Assembly (NCBI GenBank): GCA_049303905.1
Contig: JBAQNP010000018.1
Location: forward strand, 1-46,718
DNA length: 46,718 nucleotides
Reading direction: 5' to 3'
Source: UBA2206 sp049303905
Lineage (GTDB): Bacteria > Patescibacteriota > Minisyncoccia > Moranbacterales > UBA2206
The stretch's first letter is position 1. Every line of letters begins with the position of its first letter. The notes under the pieces are model-generated. The model did no database searches. It had not been told where the DNA came from and saw only the letters and a list, made by a program, of their open reading frames with translations. The position numbers and the translations under genes were made by a program. Below are positions 38,215 through 46,339 of this stretch, in pieces.

Positions 38215-39150
38215 ATGAAAAAAATAATTATTGCAAAAAATAATTCAGGCGAAAGAGTGGATAGATTCCTGGTGAGGGAATTTTTTTCTTATACCCGCGG
38301 AGAAATCATTCGCAGTATAAAAAGCGGAAATGTTTTGGTGAATGGGAAAGAAATAAAACCGAGTCATACATTGAAAGAGGGGGATGTGGTTGAAATCATG
38401 AAACATGAAACATGCAACATGAAACAAAAAGGAATAATATCAAATCCTGAAATAAAGCTAGAAATAATTTATCAGGATGAAAATATAATTGCCATAAATA
38501 AACCAGCTGGACTTCAGGTTCACCCTAGTACAAAAAAAGAACAAGATACTTTGGTAAATGGACTTATATATAAATTTCCGGAAATCAAAAATGTTGGCGA
38601 TGAGCCAGAAAATCGACCGGGAATAGTGCATCGGTTGGACAAGGATACCAGCGGGATAATGCTCATCGCGAGAAACCAAAAAACATTTCTGGAGTTAAAA
38701 GAAAAATTCAAAAATCATGAAATTCAAAAAACATATTGGGCACTGGCACATGGAAAATTAGAAAACAAAAAAGGAATAATTGATAAGCCATTGGCGCGAG
38801 CGAGAAATTATAAAAAACAAACTATCGCCAACGCAAAAACGCAAACTAAAATTAGATCAGCTATCACAGAATATGAGGTTTTGGAAGAAATGGAAAAGTA
38901 TTCATTGTTAGAGCTAAAACCAAAAACTGGCCGAACGCATCAACTCAGAATTCATATGTCTTCGCTTGGTCATCCAATTGTGGGAGATGAAAAATATAAA
39001 CTCCGAAACACAAAAACCGAGGAAAATGTAATGCGTCATTTGCTTCACGCTAAAAAAATTAATTTTAGCTTAAACGGCAAAAATTTCGAGTTTGAGGCTA
39101 GCTTGCCAGATGATTTTTCGAAATTTCTGACAGAAGCCAAAAGTATTTGA
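38215..39150 (+). CDS. RluD-family pseudouridine synthase
   Basis: Converts uridine to pseudouridine in ribosomal RNA. The N-terminal S4 domain reads GERVDRFLVREFFSYTRGEII, and the catalytic domain has the HRLDKDTSGIMLIA motif with the catalytic Asp, PKTGRTHQLRIHM and HPIVGDEKY. Length is 311 residues. The start ATG 38215 follows the tRNA-Leu pseudogene; a longer frame would translate that pseudogene. The linker KHETCNMKQ comes from a CATGAAA minisatellite. The exact rRNA site cannot be assigned. Confidence 0.9.
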   Translation: MKKIIIAKNNSGERVDRFLVREFFSYTRGEIIRSIKSGNVLVNGKEIKPSHTLKEGDVVEIMKHETCNMKQKGIISNPEIKLEIIYQDENIIAINKPAGLQVHPSTKKEQDTLVNGLIYKFPEIKNVGDEPENRPGIVHRLDKDTSGIMLIARNQKTFLELKEKFKNHEIQKTYWALAHGKLENKKGIIDKPLARARNYKKQTIANAKTQTKIRSAITEYEVLEEMEKYSLLELKPKTGRTHQLRIHMSSLGHPIVGDEKYKLRNTKTEENVMRHLLHAKKINFSLNGKNFEFEASLPDDFSKFLTEAKSI

Positions 39151-39250
39151 CTAAATATTAATTTAAGGCTAATATAAGGAAGCTAAAATAGTTCTAAAAT
39201 TAGCCTAAATTCTCAATATATTGGGATAATTTTTTATTTAAGATATAATT

Positions 39251-39259
39251 TGTTATAAT
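39251..39259 (+). promoter_or_regulatory. Extended -10 promoter before rplS
   Basis: TGTTATAAT is a TGn-TATAAT extended -10 box about 70 bases upstream of rplS. No strong -35 box is apparent. Confidence 0.4.
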
Positions 39260-39267
39260 TAACCTAG

Positions 39268-39317
39268 TGGAATAAATTTCGTTTACGAAATTGATTTGCT
39301 TTCAGCAAATTATTCCA
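39268..39317 (+). repeat. Nested palindromes in the rplS leader
   Basis: TGGAATAA (39268 on) pairs with TTATTCCA (to 39317), enclosing two inner hairpins, AATTTCGT/ACGAAATT and ATTTGCT/AGCAAAT. The arrangement would fold the leader between the rplS promoter and start codon. Confidence 0.6.
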
Positions 39318-39330
39318 CAGGGTAAAAACT

Positions 39331-39777
39331 ATGGAAAAGAAAGTAATCGCGTTTAATAAGAATTTGAGAGGTGAAAGCAAAATGGATTTTAAGACAGGTG
39401 ATGTAGTGAAGATTCACTTGAAAATCAAGGAAGGTGAAAAGCAAAGACTGCAAATGTTTGAAGGCTTGATTATTGCTGTGAAAGGCCGACAAAGTTCTTC
39501 TCCAACCTTAACTGTGCGAAAAGTGTCACATGGTGTTGGCGTGGAAATGATTGTGCCACTTCTTTCTAAAAATGTTGAAAAAATAGAATTAGTCAAAAAG
39601 GCCAAAGTAAGACGAGCAAAATTGAATTATATCAGAGATTTGACGCCTAAACAGAGTCGAATGAAATACAAGGTATTAAAAGAAGCTATCGGAGAAAAAG
39701 CGCAAGAGGTGGCTGAGGAAAAACCAGCAGAAGAAGTTGTGGAAAAGGAAGAGAAAAAAGAAGTAGAGAAAAAATAG
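39331..39777 (+). CDS. rplS: 50S ribosomal protein L19
   Basis: Binds at the 30S/50S interface. The core FKTGDVVKIHLKIKEGEKQRLQMFEGLIIAVKG, VRKVSHGVGVEMIVPLLSK and AKLNYIRDLTPKQSRMKYK are classic L19. The last 30 residues are a charged extension (Glu/Lys/Val/Ala). Length is 148 residues. ATG 39331 keeps the N-terminal AFNKN segment. It is followed by tRNA-Leu (GAG) with six bases between. Confidence 0.93.
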   Translation: MEKKVIAFNKNLRGESKMDFKTGDVVKIHLKIKEGEKQRLQMFEGLIIAVKGRQSSSPTLTVRKVSHGVGVEMIVPLLSKNVEKIELVKKAKVRRAKLNYIRDLTPKQSRMKYKVLKEAIGEKAQEVAEEKPAEEVVEKEEKKEVEKK

Positions 39778-39782
39778 TCAAG

Positions 39783-39867
39783 GCGGACGTGGCGGAACTT
39801 GGTATACGCGTATGCTTGAGGTGCATATGGGAGCAATCCCGTGGAGGTTCAAGTCCTCTCGTTCGCA
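39783..39867 (+). tRNA. tRNA-Leu (GAG)
   Basis: GCGGACGTGGCGGAACTTGG opens the molecule, the anticodon stem TATGC/GCATA holds TTGAGGT (GAG), the acceptor pairs GCGGACG with CGTTCGC, and ACCA follows, so CCA is encoded here. Confidence 0.92.
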
Positions 39868-39874
39868 CCATAGC

Positions 39875-39947
39875 GGATCCTTAGCTCAATGGCTAGAGCA
39901 CCTCGTTTACACCGAGGGGGTTATAGGTTCGAGTCCTATAGGGTCCA
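39875..39947 (+). tRNA. tRNA-Val (UAC)
   Basis: GGATCCTTAGCTCAATGGC opens the molecule, the anticodon stem CCTCG/CGAGG holds TTTACAC (UAC), AGGTTCGAGTCCT is the T arm, and the acceptor pairs GGATCCT with AGGGTCC. Confidence 0.93.
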
Positions 39948-39954
39948 CAAATCA

Positions 39955-40065
39955 TTTTAGCATCTTAGCATCTTAACATTCTAGCATTTTAACTTTTTAG
40001 CATAGATATAGTTTCGTTTTTTTATTCTGTTGATATGTTAAAATGCTTGTATGCTTATATGCCTC
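39955..40065. repeat. TTAGCAT-type short tandem repeats between tRNAs
   Basis: TTTTAGCATCTTAGCATCTT and related TAGCAT/TAACAT heptamers repeat, with inverse ATGCTT/ATGC units at 40043-40062. No gene is visible. Confidence 0.6.
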
Positions 40066-40067
40066 AG

Positions 40068-40139
<72 letters not shown>

Positions 40140-40250
40140 CAACGCTAAGCGTTGTTATCGGGACGCTAAGCGTCCCACTAGCAAAGCTTGTTATCGGAAA
40201 AAACCTAATAAGCGTCCCACTAGCAAAGCTTGTTATTAGAACGCTAAAAC
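40140..40250. repeat. AGCGTCCCACTAGCAAAGCT repeats
   Basis: The unit AGCGTCCCACTAGCAAAGCT followed by TGTTAT occurs at about 40169 and 40211. AACGCTAAGCGTT and GGGACGCTAAGCGTCCC are palindromes. It lies between tRNA-Phe and the GIY-YIG gene. Confidence 0.6.
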
Positions 40251-40269
40251 AAAAATAAAAATTCATTAA

Positions 40270-40542
40270 ATGTATTACGTTTATATCTTACATAGTGAAA
40301 AAGACGGTAAATTATATATTGGATCTGCTCCTGATTTAAAAAAGAGAAAAGAAAAACATGACAAAGGATATGTTTTAGCAACGAAGTATCGTCGCCCATT
40401 GAAATTAATATATTATGAAAACTATTTATGTTCAGAAGATGCTAGACATAGGGAAATATTTTTAAAAGGAGGCAAGGGGCATGAAGAAATGAAAATACAA
40501 TTAAAAGAGACATTCAAAAAAATAAGATACAAATTTAGGTAA
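40270..40542 (+). CDS. GIY-YIG domain protein
   Basis: A 90-residue single-domain GIY-YIG superfamily protein: YYVYILHSEKDGKLYIGSAPDLKKR is the nuclease signature, and RHREIFLKGGKGHEEM carries the catalytic-helix region. Short proteins of this kind are widespread in bacteria and their role is unclear. It sits between two tRNA genes amid repeats, a common place for mobile or repair endonucleases, but nothing more can be said. Confidence 0.8.
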   Translation: MYYVYILHSEKDGKLYIGSAPDLKKRKEKHDKGYVLATKYRRPLKLIYYENYLCSEDARHREIFLKGGKGHEEMKIQLKETFKKIRYKFR

Positions 40543-40570
40543 TACGAATAATGATAGGAAAATTAGGCAG

Positions 40571-40642
40571 GCGGGTATCGTATAGTGGCTAATATACGTC
40601 CTTGCCAAGGACGAGCGACGGGTTCGATTCCCGTTACCCGCT
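40571..40642 (+). tRNA. tRNA-Gly (GCC)
   Basis: GCGGGTATCGTATAGTGGC opens the molecule, GTCCT/GGAC flanks TGCCAAG (GCC), GGGTTCGATTCCC is the T arm, and the acceptor pairs GCGGGTA with TACCCGC, then T. Confidence 0.93.
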
Positions 40643-40648
40643 CATAAT

Positions 40649-40677
40649 AAAAAACAATCCTTACGGATTGTTTTTTG
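40649..40677 (+). terminator. Rho-independent terminator after tRNA-Gly
   Basis: AAAACAATCC TTAC GGATTGTTTTTT forms a stable hairpin followed by T residues, seven bases past tRNA-Gly. It also could stop the minus-strand gene from 40695. Confidence 0.8.
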
Positions 40678-40694
40678 TATCAAGAAATTTTTGA

Positions 40695-41048
40695 CTAAGT
40701 TCTTTTTTTGAAAGTTATTTTATAGACCGGTTCGTATTCGTTTTGGTTTTTGTCTTTCAAAGAAATTGTTTTGCCGTCCATGAGAGTGGTCATGGCCACA
40801 TCGGTGAGCATTTCTTGCAGTTCATCAATTTTGCTTTTTATCTCTTCAAAACGCTGGTATCTCAAGCCCATTTGACCTTGAACAGTTGTTTCAATTTGTT
40901 TTTTCTTTTCGCGTAGAACCTTAGCTTCTTCGACAGTTTCTTCATAATGATCGGTGCCTTCTAGCGTTTCCTTGTAATCTTTTCTAATTTCTTTTTGTTC
41001 GATTTTTAGAGTTTCAATTTCATTGAAAATTTCTTGGATGTCGCGCAT
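40695..41048 (-). CDS. Coiled-coil protein of unknown function
   Basis: A 117-residue protein with a long predicted helix (EIFNEIETLKIEQKEIRKDY and EEAKVLREKKKQIETT) and a small beta-like end (SLKDKNQNEYEPVYKITFKKR). The first part looks like a coiled coil. I recognise no family. It shares a bidirectional terminator with tRNA-Gly. Confidence 0.6.
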   Translation of the reverse strand: MRDIQEIFNEIETLKIEQKEIRKDYKETLEGTDHYEETVEEAKVLREKKKQIETTVQGQMGLRYQRFEEIKSKIDELQEMLTDVAMTTLMDGKTISLKDKNQNEYEPVYKITFKKRT

Positions 41049-41170
41049 GTTTTTTATATTTTAAGAATAACAAAATTAATTTTATCACAAGGTAAGGGCA
41101 ATGGCAATGGCATCTTTCTAAAACGGAATAATCTGATATAATTATAATATAATTAGATAATCAAAATAAA

Positions 41171-41716
41171 ATGAAGAAAAAAATGTTAACAATAAGTGGA
41201 GCGATTATACTAACACTAACTTTGTCTGGTTGTGGTTTAGGGGAAATGGCGCAAAAAAAAGCCGGGGAGAAGATTATCGAAAAAGCCATTGAATCGCAAA
41301 CTGGAGGAAAGGTTGATATAAATAGCGGGAAAAATACAATGGACATTACTACCAATGAAGGAAATGTGTCTGTTTCAAATGATGGAGATGGGAAATTGCC
41401 AGCAAATTTTCCAAATGATATTTTTATCTTTTCTGATGCAAAAATAACTGTTTCAACTTCTAACGCCGCTCAGCCAGGAAGTTTTTCAGTGAGTTATTCT
41501 ACGGCGTCAGCCACACAAGACACTGCTTTTGAAAAATATAAAACAGAGATGACTGGCTCAGGTTGGGTCAAGGAAACCGAAATGAATTTTGGAGTTGAGC
41601 AAGGCGCTATGCTTACTTTCAAAAAAGATAATCGAAAAGTTTCAATTATGATCGGAAAGGATGAGAAAGGAAGTACATTCATAACTGCTATTGGAGTAGA
41701 TGATGTAGTTAAATAG
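41171..41716 (+). CDS. Lipoprotein of unknown function
   Basis: A 181-residue protein with a signal peptide MKKKMLTISGAIILTLTL and lipobox LSGC, so Cys would be acylated after cleavage. The mature part begins with an Ala/Glu/Lys-rich helix (EKIIEKAIESQ), then a small mixed domain (KLPANFPNDIFIFSDAKIT, GSFSVSYSTASATQDTAFEK, VSIMIGKDEKG). It resembles other small membrane-anchored proteins without an assigned role. Confidence 0.75.
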   Translation: MKKKMLTISGAIILTLTLSGCGLGEMAQKKAGEKIIEKAIESQTGGKVDINSGKNTMDITTNEGNVSVSNDGDGKLPANFPNDIFIFSDAKITVSTSNAAQPGSFSVSYSTASATQDTAFEKYKTEMTGSGWVKETEMNFGVEQGAMLTFKKDNRKVSIMIGKDEKGSTFITAIGVDDVVK

Positions 41717-41726
41717 AGATTTTTTT

Positions 41727-42899
41727 TCAGGAAAGTCTATTTTTGAAATCACTATAACCAAACTTTTTCTGCACGATTATTTTTCCGTTTTTCTTTTGAA
41801 TAAGAATGGAAGGAAGATTGATGCCGTTAAAGGTGTTGTTTTTTACCATGGTATAGTGTGCCATATCTAGGAAAATTAATTTGTCGCCAATTTTCAATGG
41901 TTTTTTGAAAGAATAGTCGCCCATAATATCGCCGGCTAGACAGGAAGACGAGCCAAGGCGATAGGTATGTGGATATTTTCCTTGTTCTTTGGCGCCAACA
42001 ATTTCTGCGCGATAGGGCATTTCCAATGTGTCTGGCATGTGTGTGGCTGAGGAAGCATCGAGGATAGCAATTTTTGATTTACTTTCAATCAAATCCAAAA
42101 CAGATGAGATTAGCACTCCAGCGTTTAGCACCACTGCCTCACCCGGTTCCAGATAGACTTCCAAATGAGGATAACGTTTTTTGAAATCATTGATTGTTTT
42201 GCAAAGTAGCGCGACATCATAATCTGGTCGAGTAATATGATGACCTCCACCAAAATTAACAAAATTCATTTGCGAAAGAAACTCTCCAAATTTTTTTTCA
42301 AAAACACCCAAGGTTCTTTTGAATGAATCTGCTCCGCATTCACATAGGTTGTGAAAATGTAATCCTGCTATGCCGGAAAGTTCTGACTTTTTGAAATTTT
42401 CCAGTTTTATCCCAAGGCGGGAATTTTTGTCGCAAGGATCATAAAGGGCAGTTTCTACTTCAGAATGCTCTGGATTAACTCTTAAAGAACAATGAATTTT
42501 TTTTCTAGACGCCTTAATTTTATTTCTAAACATTTTCCACTGTGAAAAAGAATTGAAAACAATATGATCGCTAAAGTGCATAATTTCATCAAATTCTTCT
42601 GGTCTGTAGGCAGGCGCAAAAATATGAACTTCTTTGCCAAATTCTTCTCGACCAAGCTTGGCTTCAAAAAGTGAACTAGCAGTAGTACCATGGAGATATT
42701 TTGAAATTAGTGGAAAAACGCTAAACATAGAAAAACTCTTGAGGGCCAAGATAATTTTGGCGCCAGTTTTTCTTTGCACTGATTCTAAAATTCTAAGATT
42801 CCTTTCAAGAAGTTTCTCGGAAACTAGATAGCAGGGGGTAGTGATTTTTTTAGTGTCTAAATTTTTCCAATCCTCTGGTTTTGCCCAAAATATGTCCAT
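41727..42899 (-). CDS. nspC: Carboxynorspermidine/carboxyspermidine decarboxylase
   Basis: PLP-dependent alanine-racemase-fold decarboxylase that makes spermidine or norspermidine from the carboxy form. Motifs are TPCYLVSEKLLERN, KIILALKSFS (PLP Lys), GLHFHNLCECGADSF (PLP-phosphate and active-site region), NFGGGHHITR, EPGEAVVLNAG and SSSCLAGDIMGDY. Length is 390 residues. I start at ATG 42899 (MDIFWAKPEDW), as the longer frame reads through the 146-bp hairpin element. Aspartate semialdehyde (asd, 3265) and putrescine (agmatinase, 17634) would be its pathway precursors; the dehydrogenase step is not in the window. Confidence 0.9.
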   Translation of the reverse strand: MDIFWAKPEDWKNLDTKKITTPCYLVSEKLLERNLRILESVQRKTGAKIILALKSFSMFSVFPLISKYLHGTTASSLFEAKLGREEFGKEVHIFAPAYRPEEFDEIMHFSDHIVFNSFSQWKMFRNKIKASRKKIHCSLRVNPEHSEVETALYDPCDKNSRLGIKLENFKKSELSGIAGLHFHNLCECGADSFKRTLGVFEKKFGEFLSQMNFVNFGGGHHITRPDYDVALLCKTINDFKKRYPHLEVYLEPGEAVVLNAGVLISSVLDLIESKSKIAILDASSATHMPDTLEMPYRAEIVGAKEQGKYPHTYRLGSSSCLAGDIMGDYSFKKPLKIGDKLIFLDMAHYTMVKNNTFNGINLPSILIQKKNGKIIVQKKFGYSDFKNRLS

Positions 42900-42925
42900 A
42901 TTTTTGTCATTAATTGTACGTACAG

Positions 42926-43071
42926 GACTTACGCATTTACTTGCGTTAAGATATGCTCGTCGCAAAAGTGATTATAAAATGCAATAACTCGCCAGTAATT
43001 AAAAATTATTCATACGAATTATTTTCCTGGCGACTGCGTTAATATCTTTTCCGCAATCAAATGCGTAAGTC
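42926..43071 (-). repeat. 146-bp hairpin element, copy 3 (inverted)
   Basis: The ends GACTTACGCATTT and AAATGCGTAAGTC are perfect inverted repeats. On the minus strand it has GATATTAACGCAGTCGCCAG and ACTGGCGAG like the other copies. It ends 26 bases before the nspC start and reads in the same sense as nspC. Confidence 0.85.
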
Positions 43072-43169
43072 TTGATATATTATAGTATGAAACAAAAAAA
43101 GACTAAATGCAAATTTTGTGGTAAAATAAAGCTTCCGGATGTATTGTATAATAAAGGTAGGGTATTTTT

Positions 43170-44417
43170 ATGTATTTGGGAAAAAATAAATTTAATAATG
43201 ATGATTATAATGCTGAAAAAAGAGCGGGTTTTTGGTTGTATCTTAAAAACAAGAAAGTAGGAACTTTTCTGGGAGTAGTTGTTTTGATTTTTTTATCTAC
43301 CGTGCTTAGTTTTATAATTTCAAAAAAAAATGATCAAATTGATGAAATTAAACCAACCTTAGTTTCTATTCCAAAAAGAGTTGTTAAAATTTCAGAAGAG
43401 GAAAAACCTAAACCAAAATATAAATATGTCTATACTCCTGGGCCAATCTCAATGGAAAAAATGAAAAAACAAGGCTGTGTGGCGGACGGAATTCTTTCGG
43501 AATATGGAGGAGACACTAAAAGTGCCGTGGCAATGATCAATCGATCAAATTGTGCCTATCTCCATCGAGCATTGGAAACTTGGGTAGACACTCCTGATTT
43601 TCAAAAAGCTACAGAGATTATGGAAAAAATAAAAAAGCCAGGAATCATTTATGGAATGTTTATTGCAGAAGCAATTAGAACGGGTGAGCGTTCTTTTGAG
43701 GATAATGGAAAGGAATTTGATTTTTCTGATATGTGTCGGAATGGCTCAAAGAACATTTGGGGAGAACATACTTGTAAGCCAAATATAAGTGAAGAAGAAT
43801 ATCGAGAATACATAGGGCACATAACTCGTGAAGCGATGGATATTGGCATTCAAAGTTTTCTTTTCGGGCAAATTTATTTTCAAGACAGTGTTGATTTGGA
43901 AAAATCAAAAATGAAAGATGTTCTTGAGGATATGCGAAGTTATGCCAAGGAAAAAGGAATTGAAATTGTGATTGGAGCGCAAACCGGTAATATCACAGAT
44001 GAAAAATATCTTCGCATGTTTGATTATATTGAAGGTGGAGTGGGAATTGGAGATGATGGAGTTATTGAGGAAGGGCCGTGTTGGAGTCATTTGGAAAGTT
44101 GTTGGGCGCTTCTTTGGCATGAAAAATATTCCAAAAAAGCGAATAATGTCCTATTGCATCTAGACTGGAGTGGCCTAAAGTTTGATGATATGAGCACTTT
44201 TGCTCGAATGGACAAAGACAAAAGAGCCAAAACACTCAAAGAATTATATGGATATTTCACCTCTCGCAATATGGGCTTTTTGATGCCTATGATGGCGACG
44301 CTTAATAAAGATAATGGTGGATGCTATGGATCAAAAAGGAGATCTTATAGCGCTAGCAATAAGTATACTTGCCAAGATGAGGGGATAATAAATTCTATTT
44401 TATCTGGCAAGAAATAG
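43170..44417 (+). CDS. Membrane-anchored glycosidase-like protein of unknown function
   Basis: A 415-residue protein with a single N-terminal membrane helix (VGTFLGVVVLIFLSTVLSFII) and a large outside domain. It has DGILSEYGGDTKSAVAMI, GIIYGMFIAEAIRTGERSFE, QSFLFGQIYFQDSVDLEK, IEIVIGAQTGNI, HLDWSGLKFDDM and GFLMPMMATL. The alternating hydrophobic strands and Glu/Asp at strand ends suggest a TIM-barrel glycoside-hydrolase-like fold, but no catalytic pair is proven. GGTAGGG seven bases before ATG 43170 is a good ribosome-binding site. Confidence 0.55.
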   Translation: MYLGKNKFNNDDYNAEKRAGFWLYLKNKKVGTFLGVVVLIFLSTVLSFIISKKNDQIDEIKPTLVSIPKRVVKISEEEKPKPKYKYVYTPGPISMEKMKKQGCVADGILSEYGGDTKSAVAMINRSNCAYLHRALETWVDTPDFQKATEIMEKIKKPGIIYGMFIAEAIRTGERSFEDNGKEFDFSDMCRNGSKNIWGEHTCKPNISEEEYREYIGHITREAMDIGIQSFLFGQIYFQDSVDLEKSKMKDVLEDMRSYAKEKGIEIVIGAQTGNITDEKYLRMFDYIEGGVGIGDDGVIEEGPCWSHLESCWALLWHEKYSKKANNVLLHLDWSGLKFDDMSTFARMDKDKRAKTLKELYGYFTSRNMGFLMPMMATLNKDNGGCYGSKRRSYSASNKYTCQDEGIINSILSGKK

Positions 44418-44444
44418 GTCTTAAATAAGCCAAAAGTCAAAAAT

Positions 44445-44468
44445 AAGCCTGAATGGCTTTTTTTGTTT
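44445..44468 (+). terminator. Rho-independent terminator after the 43170 gene
   Basis: AAGCC TGAAT GGCTT followed by seven T residues, 28 bases past the stop. Nearby AATAAGCCAAAA units repeat four times to about 44523. Confidence 0.7.
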
Positions 44469-44538
44469 TGTATAAGCCAAAATAAGTTTAGATAAAAATA
44501 TAAATGGCTTAAATAAGCCAAAAACTTCTTTTGGTCTA

Positions 44539-44567
44539 TTGACTAACTTGCTGTAATCTGCTATACT
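44539..44567 (+). promoter_or_regulatory. Sigma-70 type promoter for the 3D-domain gene
   Basis: TTGACT (44539-44544), a 17-base spacer and TATACT (44562-44567). It lies about 75 bases before ATG 44646, with an AT-rich leader between them. Confidence 0.7.
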
Positions 44568-44645
44568 CCTAAGTCAATTAAATAAGGTCCTAAAAGACTT
44601 TTTTAGTTGGCCTAGAGTAGATTTTTAATAATTCAAATATTGTAC

Positions 44646-45200
44646 ATGCGTATCATTAGTGCATCTTTTGTGCTTCTAATCGCTATTGTCGTCATTTTCT
44701 CAAATCCGGCAATGGCCGCTGAAGGAGAAGAATCTAATGAAACAAAAACAAATTTAAATATCTTTTCTCAAAAAAATATTCTTTTAGCTTATAACAACAA
44801 TGAGTTTGAAGGATTCAAAAAAGAGAAAGAGCCGCAAAAAACTGAGGAACAAATAAAAAGAGAAAAAGCCCTAGAAAGATATGCCGAAAAAAGAAAAAAA
44901 GCAAATTACCCAAAAGGAAAATTTACCATCAATGCTTCGGCTTATACGGCTGCAGCGGATGAATGTGGTAAGTCTGATGGGATCACTGCTTCTGGTCTTA
45001 TGGTTAAAGAAAAAGAAACCATTGCTTGTCCTCCACAATTTCCGATGGGGACTAAAATTAAGATTGAAGGCATGGGGACATATATTTGTCAGGATCGTGG
45101 GGGCGCGATCAAAGGAAATCATATTGACATTTATATGAAAACCAAAAAAGAAGCTTTTGCTTTTGGGAGACGAAATCTTGAAGCAGAAGTGATTCTCTAA
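44646..45200 (+). CDS. Secreted 3D-domain protein
   Basis: A 184-residue exported protein. Residues 1-25 are a signal peptide (MRIISASFVLLIAIVVIF...NPAMA). A charged linker (EKEPQKTEEQIKREKALERY) leads to a C-terminal 3D domain: FTINASAYTAAADECGKSDG, GITASGLMVK, FPMGTKIKIEG, ICQDRGGAIKGNHIDIYM, with the conserved Asp residues (D of CQDRGG and HIDIYM). Such double-psi barrel domains act on peptidoglycan as lytic transglycosylase-like or resuscitation-factor-like enzymes. It likely remodels the wall. Confidence 0.85.
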   Translation: MRIISASFVLLIAIVVIFSNPAMAAEGEESNETKTNLNIFSQKNILLAYNNNEFEGFKKEKEPQKTEEQIKREKALERYAEKRKKANYPKGKFTINASAYTAAADECGKSDGITASGLMVKEKETIACPPQFPMGTKIKIEGMGTYICQDRGGAIKGNHIDIYMKTKKEAFAFGRRNLEAEVIL

Positions 45201-45224
45201 AAATAAAGAATTTTAATAGAGTAC

Positions 45225-45257
45225 AAAAACCCTTTTCGCGAGAGAAGGGTTTTTGTT
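45225..45257 (+). terminator. Rho-independent terminator after the 3D-domain gene
   Basis: AAAAACCCTT with AAGGGTTTTT forms a stem around TTCGCGAGAG, followed by TTTTTG. It lies 25 bases past the stop. Confidence 0.85.
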
Positions 45258-45263
45258 TGGCTC

Positions 45264-45440
45264 CTCGCCACTTTCTTTTTGCCCAAAAAGAAAGTGGCAG
45301 AAAGAAAAAAGGCCACCCAAATAGAATAAAGAAATAAATTTTCGATTTTATCGCTAAATTTACTAACTCCCCTTAGGCACAGAATGAGTAAATTCTTAAC
45401 GCTCTAAAATCTCAATTTATAATTCTTTATTTTATGGGGT
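45264..45440 (+). repeat. Long hairpin repeat, copy A (flanks the tRNA/UDG region)
   Basis: CACTTTCTTTTTG and CAAAAAGAAAGTGG are an inverted pair at 45269-45297. Then follows a block (45308-45440) almost identical to 46383-46522, including GAAATAAATTTTCGATTTT, CGCTAAATTTACTAACTCCC and TTAACGCTCTAAAATCTCAA. No gene is visible. Confidence 0.75.
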
Positions 45441-45497
45441 GGGGGAAAATGCTAAAAGCAAAATTAAAAAAGCTTAATTCCGGGGAAGCCATTTGGG

Positions 45498-45526
45498 TTG
45501 ACTGTAGATATAGCCTTTGATACTAT
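45498..45526 (+). promoter_or_regulatory. Promoter for the tRNA-Cys/tRNA-Leu pair
   Basis: TTGACT (45498-45503), 17 bases, TACTAT (45521-45526). The tRNA starts 14 bases later. Confidence 0.65.
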
Positions 45527-45539
45527 AGGATATAGTTAT

Positions 45540-45612
45540 GGTCGTGTGGCGAAGTAGCTAACGCGGCGGTCTGCAAAACCGCTATTCGTGGGTGCAAATC
45601 CCACCGCGACCT
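45540..45612 (+). tRNA. tRNA-Cys (GCA)
   Basis: GGTCGTGTGGCGAAGTAGC opens the molecule, GGTCTGCAAAACC contains anticodon GCA, the T arm is GTGGGTGCAAATCCCAC (one unusual T-loop base), the acceptor pairs GGTCGTG with CGCGACC, and the discriminator is U as expected for tRNA-Cys. Confidence 0.9.
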
Positions 45613-45627
45613 CAAAAAAATATATCT

Positions 45628-45711
45628 GCCCGGATGGTGGAATTGGTAGACACAAGGGACTTAAAATCCCTCGATCGAAAGGTCGTGCGAGTTCGAGTCT
45701 CGCTCTGGGCA
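45628..45711 (+). tRNA. tRNA-Leu (UAA)
   Basis: GCCCGGATGGTGGAATTGG opens the molecule, AGGGA/TCCCT flanks CTTAAAA (UAA), the variable arm contains CGATCGAAAGGTCG, and the acceptor pairs GCCCGGA with TCTGGGC. Confidence 0.93.
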
Positions 45712-45715
45712 CAAA

Positions 45716-45742
45716 ACAAAATCGCCGATGAGGCGATTTTTT
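45716..45742 (+). terminator. Rho-independent terminator after tRNA-Leu
   Basis: AAAATCGCC GATGA GGCGATTTTTT, 5 bases past the tRNA. It also faces the minus-strand glycosylase gene, which ends at 45754. Confidence 0.8.
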
Positions 45743-45753
45743 GGTGGTTATTT

Positions 45754-46332
45754 TTATTGTTCAATTTTTTCCAAAACTTTCGGAATTTTTTTGAAGTCTT
45801 GGATGAGGGTTTTGCGCATGGAACCATTATAAAGCGCGGCGGCGGGGTGATAAAGGGTGTATAAATTTTGTTTGCCGATTTCACGGATGGTTTTTTTGAC
45901 AAGAGTGCCGTGCATTTGGGAAATCTTTTGGTTAGGCAAAAATCTTTCCATAGAATGACGACCGAGGGTGACGATTAATTTTGGTTGAATTATTTTTATT
46001 TGCTCAAGTAGCCATGGCCAACAAGCGACTGCTTCCTGTGGGAGTGGATCGCGATTTTCCGGTGGGCGACATTTCACAACATTGGCAATGTAGACGTCTT
46101 CGCGTTTTAGATTTATGATCGCCAGCATTTCATCCAAAAACTTTCCAGCCGAACCAACAAAAGGACGACCAAGTTCATCTTCTTTTTTCCCTGGGCCTTC
46201 GCCGATAAACAAAATTTTGGCGGAAGAGTTGCCTTCACCTGGCACGACTTGATGGCAAGTTGCGCGCAAAGCACACTTTTGGCAAGCGAGCATTTTTTTA
46301 TTTAATTTTTCAAGAAGAATTTGTTTGGACAT
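45754..46332 (-). CDS. Type-4 uracil-DNA glycosylase
   Basis: Removes uracil from DNA in base-excision repair. The 192-residue protein has C17-xx-C20 and later cysteines (in VVKCRPPENRDP and AVACWPWL) for a [4Fe-4S] cluster. Catalytic motif A is GEGPGKKEDELGRPFVGSAG, and motif B is the HPAAALYN region near the end. These are the marks of family-4 UDG, usually found in thermophiles, Archaea and CPR. ATG 46332 is chosen by the MSKQILLEKLN start. It stands alone between two copies of a long hairpin repeat. Confidence 0.93.
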   Translation of the reverse strand: MSKQILLEKLNKKMLACQKCALRATCHQVVPGEGNSSAKILFIGEGPGKKEDELGRPFVGSAGKFLDEMLAIINLKREDVYIANVVKCRPPENRDPLPQEAVACWPWLLEQIKIIQPKLIVTLGRHSMERFLPNQKISQMHGTLVKKTIREIGKQNLYTLYHPAAALYNGSMRKTLIQDFKKIPKVLEKIEQ

Positions 46333-46339
46333 AAATTTA

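Noticed and set aside
43072..43260. Small zinc-finger protein (CKFCGKI)
   Set aside because: It overlaps the hairpin repeat at one end and the well-supported 43170 gene at the other, and has only one CxxC.
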